Origin: JBNJDJ01 sp051744845
GTDB lineage: Bacteria > Bacillota > Clostridia > Peptostreptococcales > Acidaminobacteraceae
Assembly: GCA_051744845.1 (NCBI GenBank)
Contig: JBNJDJ010000079.1
Location: 1-7,892 of the forward strand
Direction of reading: 5' to 3'
DNA: 7,892 bases
The translations under genes were made by a program, and so were the position numbers. Position 1 is the stretch's first letter; every line of letters starts with the position of its first letter. Shown here piece by piece: positions 6,487 to 7,892 of the stretch. The notes beneath the pieces are model-generated. The model made no database searches. It saw only the letters and a program-made list of their open reading frames with translations, and was not told the origin of the DNA.

Positions 6487-7788
6487 TTAAAAAAATCGAG
6501 GCAAATTGTTTTTATTTTGCTCTAAAATATCTTCAAGTAATAAATTTGCTTTTTCAAAAGTATAAACCAATGGATTATTATAAAGGGCTTGCAGAGCTTT
6601 ATCCTTATCACCTGTAACTGCTGCTTTAATTGTTAATTTTTCATAAGCTTTTACTTGTTTAACTAATCCACTTACTTCTTCAGGTAATTTATTAGAATAA
6701 ATAGGAAAAGCACCTTTCTTATTAACTAATGCATTGACTTCAACTACTACATTGTCATCTAAATTTAAAATAGCACCTTTATTATAAACATTTACTGTAT
6801 GAACTTTATTTTTATTATTATATATAGAATTAATCAATTCTATTGCAGCATCTGAATAATATGCTCCACCTCTTTTTTCTAAACTTTCTGGCTTTTTATC
6901 TAAACTTTTATCTTTATATTCATCAAATAATTCTTTTTCAATTTCTTTTACCTCATCAGCACGAGTTTTATTTAAACTTTTTAACTTATCTTTTTCTTCT
7001 TTTAGCATTTTGTTAGTCATGTAAAAATACTTATGATAAGGACAAGGCACCATATTTATACTTTTCAATAAATTTTTATCCCAATTTAAATCTGGGATAT
7101 TTTCCATTGTATTTGAACCACCATTAATTAATTTATCTATAACTTTTTTAGTTATATTTTTCCCTTTATAATAAACATTTTTTCCATAAACTAAATGATT
7201 TAACCCTAGATAATCTATTTCTATAAATTTAGGATCTAAAGACAACATTTTGGCTATATTCATCTTCATCCCTAAAGGAACATTACAAAGTCCTATTACT
7301 TTAACATTAGTATGTTTTTTTATGGCTTCAGTAATAATACCAGCAGGATTAGTAAAATTAATTAAAAAAGCATTATCTTTTGAATATTTCTCAATATCTT
7401 TACATATATCTAAAATTACTGGTATAGTCCTTAAAGCATTAGCAAAACCACCTGCTCCTGTTGTTTCTTGACCAATCAAATTATATTTTAAAGGTATTTT
7501 TTCATCTCTACCTCGCGCTTGAAGACCTCCTACTCTTATTTGAGTAATAATAAAATCAGCTTTCTTTAAAGCTTCTTTTCTATTAAAAGTAGCATCGATT
7601 TTTACATCAATATTATTTTTTTCAAACATTCTAATTGCTAAATCTTTTATTATATTTAATTTATTTTTAGAACTTTTTAAATCCATTAATACTATCTCAT
7701 CAAATTTTAATTCTTTTTTTCTTTTTATAATACCATCTATCAATTCTGGTGTATAACTAGATGCACCGCCAATAACTGCTAACTTCAT
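6487..7788 (-). CDS. GH4-family NAD-dependent 6-phospho-beta-glucosidase
   Basis: This 433-residue cytoplasmic enzyme is a glycoside hydrolase family 4 member of normal length (LicH/CelF/ChbF type). It uses NAD+ and a divalent metal to cleave 6-phospho-glycosides through a redox elimination mechanism. The N-terminal Rossmann motif is VIGGASSYTPEL (5-16). NPAG is at 147-150. The metal-binding C168 lies in LCNVP (167-171) and H198 in GLNHL. YHKYFY (251-256) probably contains the catalytic tyrosine, and KRGGAYYSDAA (305-315) is a further conserved stretch. The Cys-Asn-Val-Pro motif is the one associated in GH4 with 6-phospho-beta-glucosidases, whereas alpha enzymes carry CDMP or CH-type motifs. 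ATG 7788 follows an AAGGAGGG site and gives the expected N-terminus. It sits between the upstream gene and the regulator. Its partner transporter is presumably the Lac-family PTS. Cellobiose-6-P or chitobiose-6-P are both possible substrates. Confidence 0.92.
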   Translation of the reverse strand: MKLAVIGGASSYTPELIDGIIKRKKELKFDEIVLMDLKSSKNKLNIIKDLAIRMFEKNNIDVKIDATFNRKEALKKADFIITQIRVGGLQARGRDEKIPLKYNLIGQETTGAGGFANALRTIPVILDICKDIEKYSKDNAFLINFTNPAGIITEAIKKHTNVKVIGLCNVPLGMKMNIAKMLSLDPKFIEIDYLGLNHLVYGKNVYYKGKNITKKVIDKLINGGSNTMENIPDLNWDKNLLKSINMVPCPYHKYFYMTNKMLKEEKDKLKSLNKTRADEVKEIEKELFDEYKDKSLDKKPESLEKRGGAYYSDAAIELINSIYNNKNKVHTVNVYNKGAILNLDDNVVVEVNALVNKKGAFPIYSNKLPEEVSGLVKQVKAYEKLTIKAAVTGDKDKALQALYNNPLVYTFEKANLLLEDILEQNKNNLPRFF

Positions 7789-7801
7789 ATTCCCTCCTTA
7801 A

Positions 7802-7836
7802 AAAGATAAGTGGATAATAAATATCCACTTATCTTT
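7802..7836 (-). terminator. Perfect 15-bp intercistronic hairpin (weak terminator or mRNA-processing element)
   Basis: AAAGATAAGTGGATA (7802-7816) and its exact complement (7822-7836) enclose a 5-base loop. On the minus strand the stem ends in UUU plus two more U residues and then runs directly into the AAGGAGGG ribosome site of the GH4 gene. The short U-run suggests partial termination or transcript protection between the upstream gene and the GH4 gene. The loop is too short and too A/T-rich to suggest a riboswitch. Either role is inference; the structure is plainly seen. Confidence 0.65.
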
Positions 7837-7851
7837 AATAAAATTTCTTTA

Positions 7852-7892
7852 TTATGCACTTTCCTGTTCAATATCTGCTATAGATTTTTTAT
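7852..7892 (-). CDS. C-terminal end of an upstream gene (possibly PTS EIIC)
   Basis: One minus-strand frame stays open from the window edge and ends with KKSIADIEQESA and a TAA at 7854-7852, 63 bases before the GH4 start. The other two frames stop at once. The short charged, glutamate-rich tail would suit the cytoplasmic end of a Lac/cellobiose-family EIIC, which is the one transporter subunit this locus lacks. Twelve residues cannot prove family or even that this is a gene. Confidence 0.45.
   Translation of the reverse strand, partial: KKSIADIEQESA

Noticed and set aside
6381..6617. Plus-strand open frame of 78 codons spanning the regulator/GH4 junction
   Set aside because: It overlaps two well-supported genes on the other strand and lacks a ribosome site or recognisable motif.
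7250..7471. Plus-strand open frame of 73 codons
   Set aside because: It is antisense to the conserved NPAG/CNVP core of the GH4 gene, with no independent support.

Overview
The window is very AT-rich DNA and every gene lies on the minus strand, so transcription runs from high to low coordinates. Strong AAGGAGG-type ribosome sites, AT-rich codon choice, an HPr carrying both His15 and Ser46, a PRD-type sigma-54 activator and a GlcT-type antiterminator leader all point to a low-GC Firmicute, most likely in the Clostridia. I cannot name a species. The window is a dense block of phosphotransferase-system (PTS) sugar uptake and phospho-glycoside breakdown genes. No gene-free stretch exceeds 300 bases (the longest are about 165 and 107 bp), and I see no mobile element, CRISPR array, rRNA or tRNA.

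In transcription order, 7892-7852 holds the last codons of an upstream gene, perhaps the missing EIIC membrane component. It is followed by a perfect 15-bp hairpin touching the next ribosome site. Then come a GH4 NAD-dependent 6-phospho-beta-glucosidase (7788-6487) and a large LevR/CelR-type regulator with a TTG start (6453-3805). The regulator has HTH, sigma-54 AAA+, PRD1, EIIA-Man-like, EIIB-Gat-like and PRD2 domains. A 107-bp gap follows with a good sigma-54 (-24/-12) promoter, a 19-bp palindrome and a 13-bp direct repeat. That promoter would drive a tightly packed operon: an HPr paralogue, a Lac/cellobiose-family EIIB, its EIIA, and a MupG/DUF871 (GH170-type) phospho-glycosidase.

The last part is a separate unit. 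An extended -10 promoter leads into a GlcT-type RNA antiterminator (RAT) that overlaps an intrinsic terminator. Behind it are a glucose-family EIICB (ptsG-like) and the start of a Glc-type EIIA gene (crr-like), which is cut by the window edge.

Working model (inference): a beta-linked disaccharide enters through the Lac-family PTS and is phosphorylated, then cleaved inside the cell by the GH4 enzyme and/or the MupG-like enzyme. The LevR-type protein senses PTS phosphorylation and switches on the sigma-54 promoter. The adjacent glucose PTS is controlled separately by transcript antitermination. The most notable points are the two unrelated phospho-glycosidases in one locus, the operon-borne HPr, and the compact sigma-54 control region with two candidate protein-binding sites.
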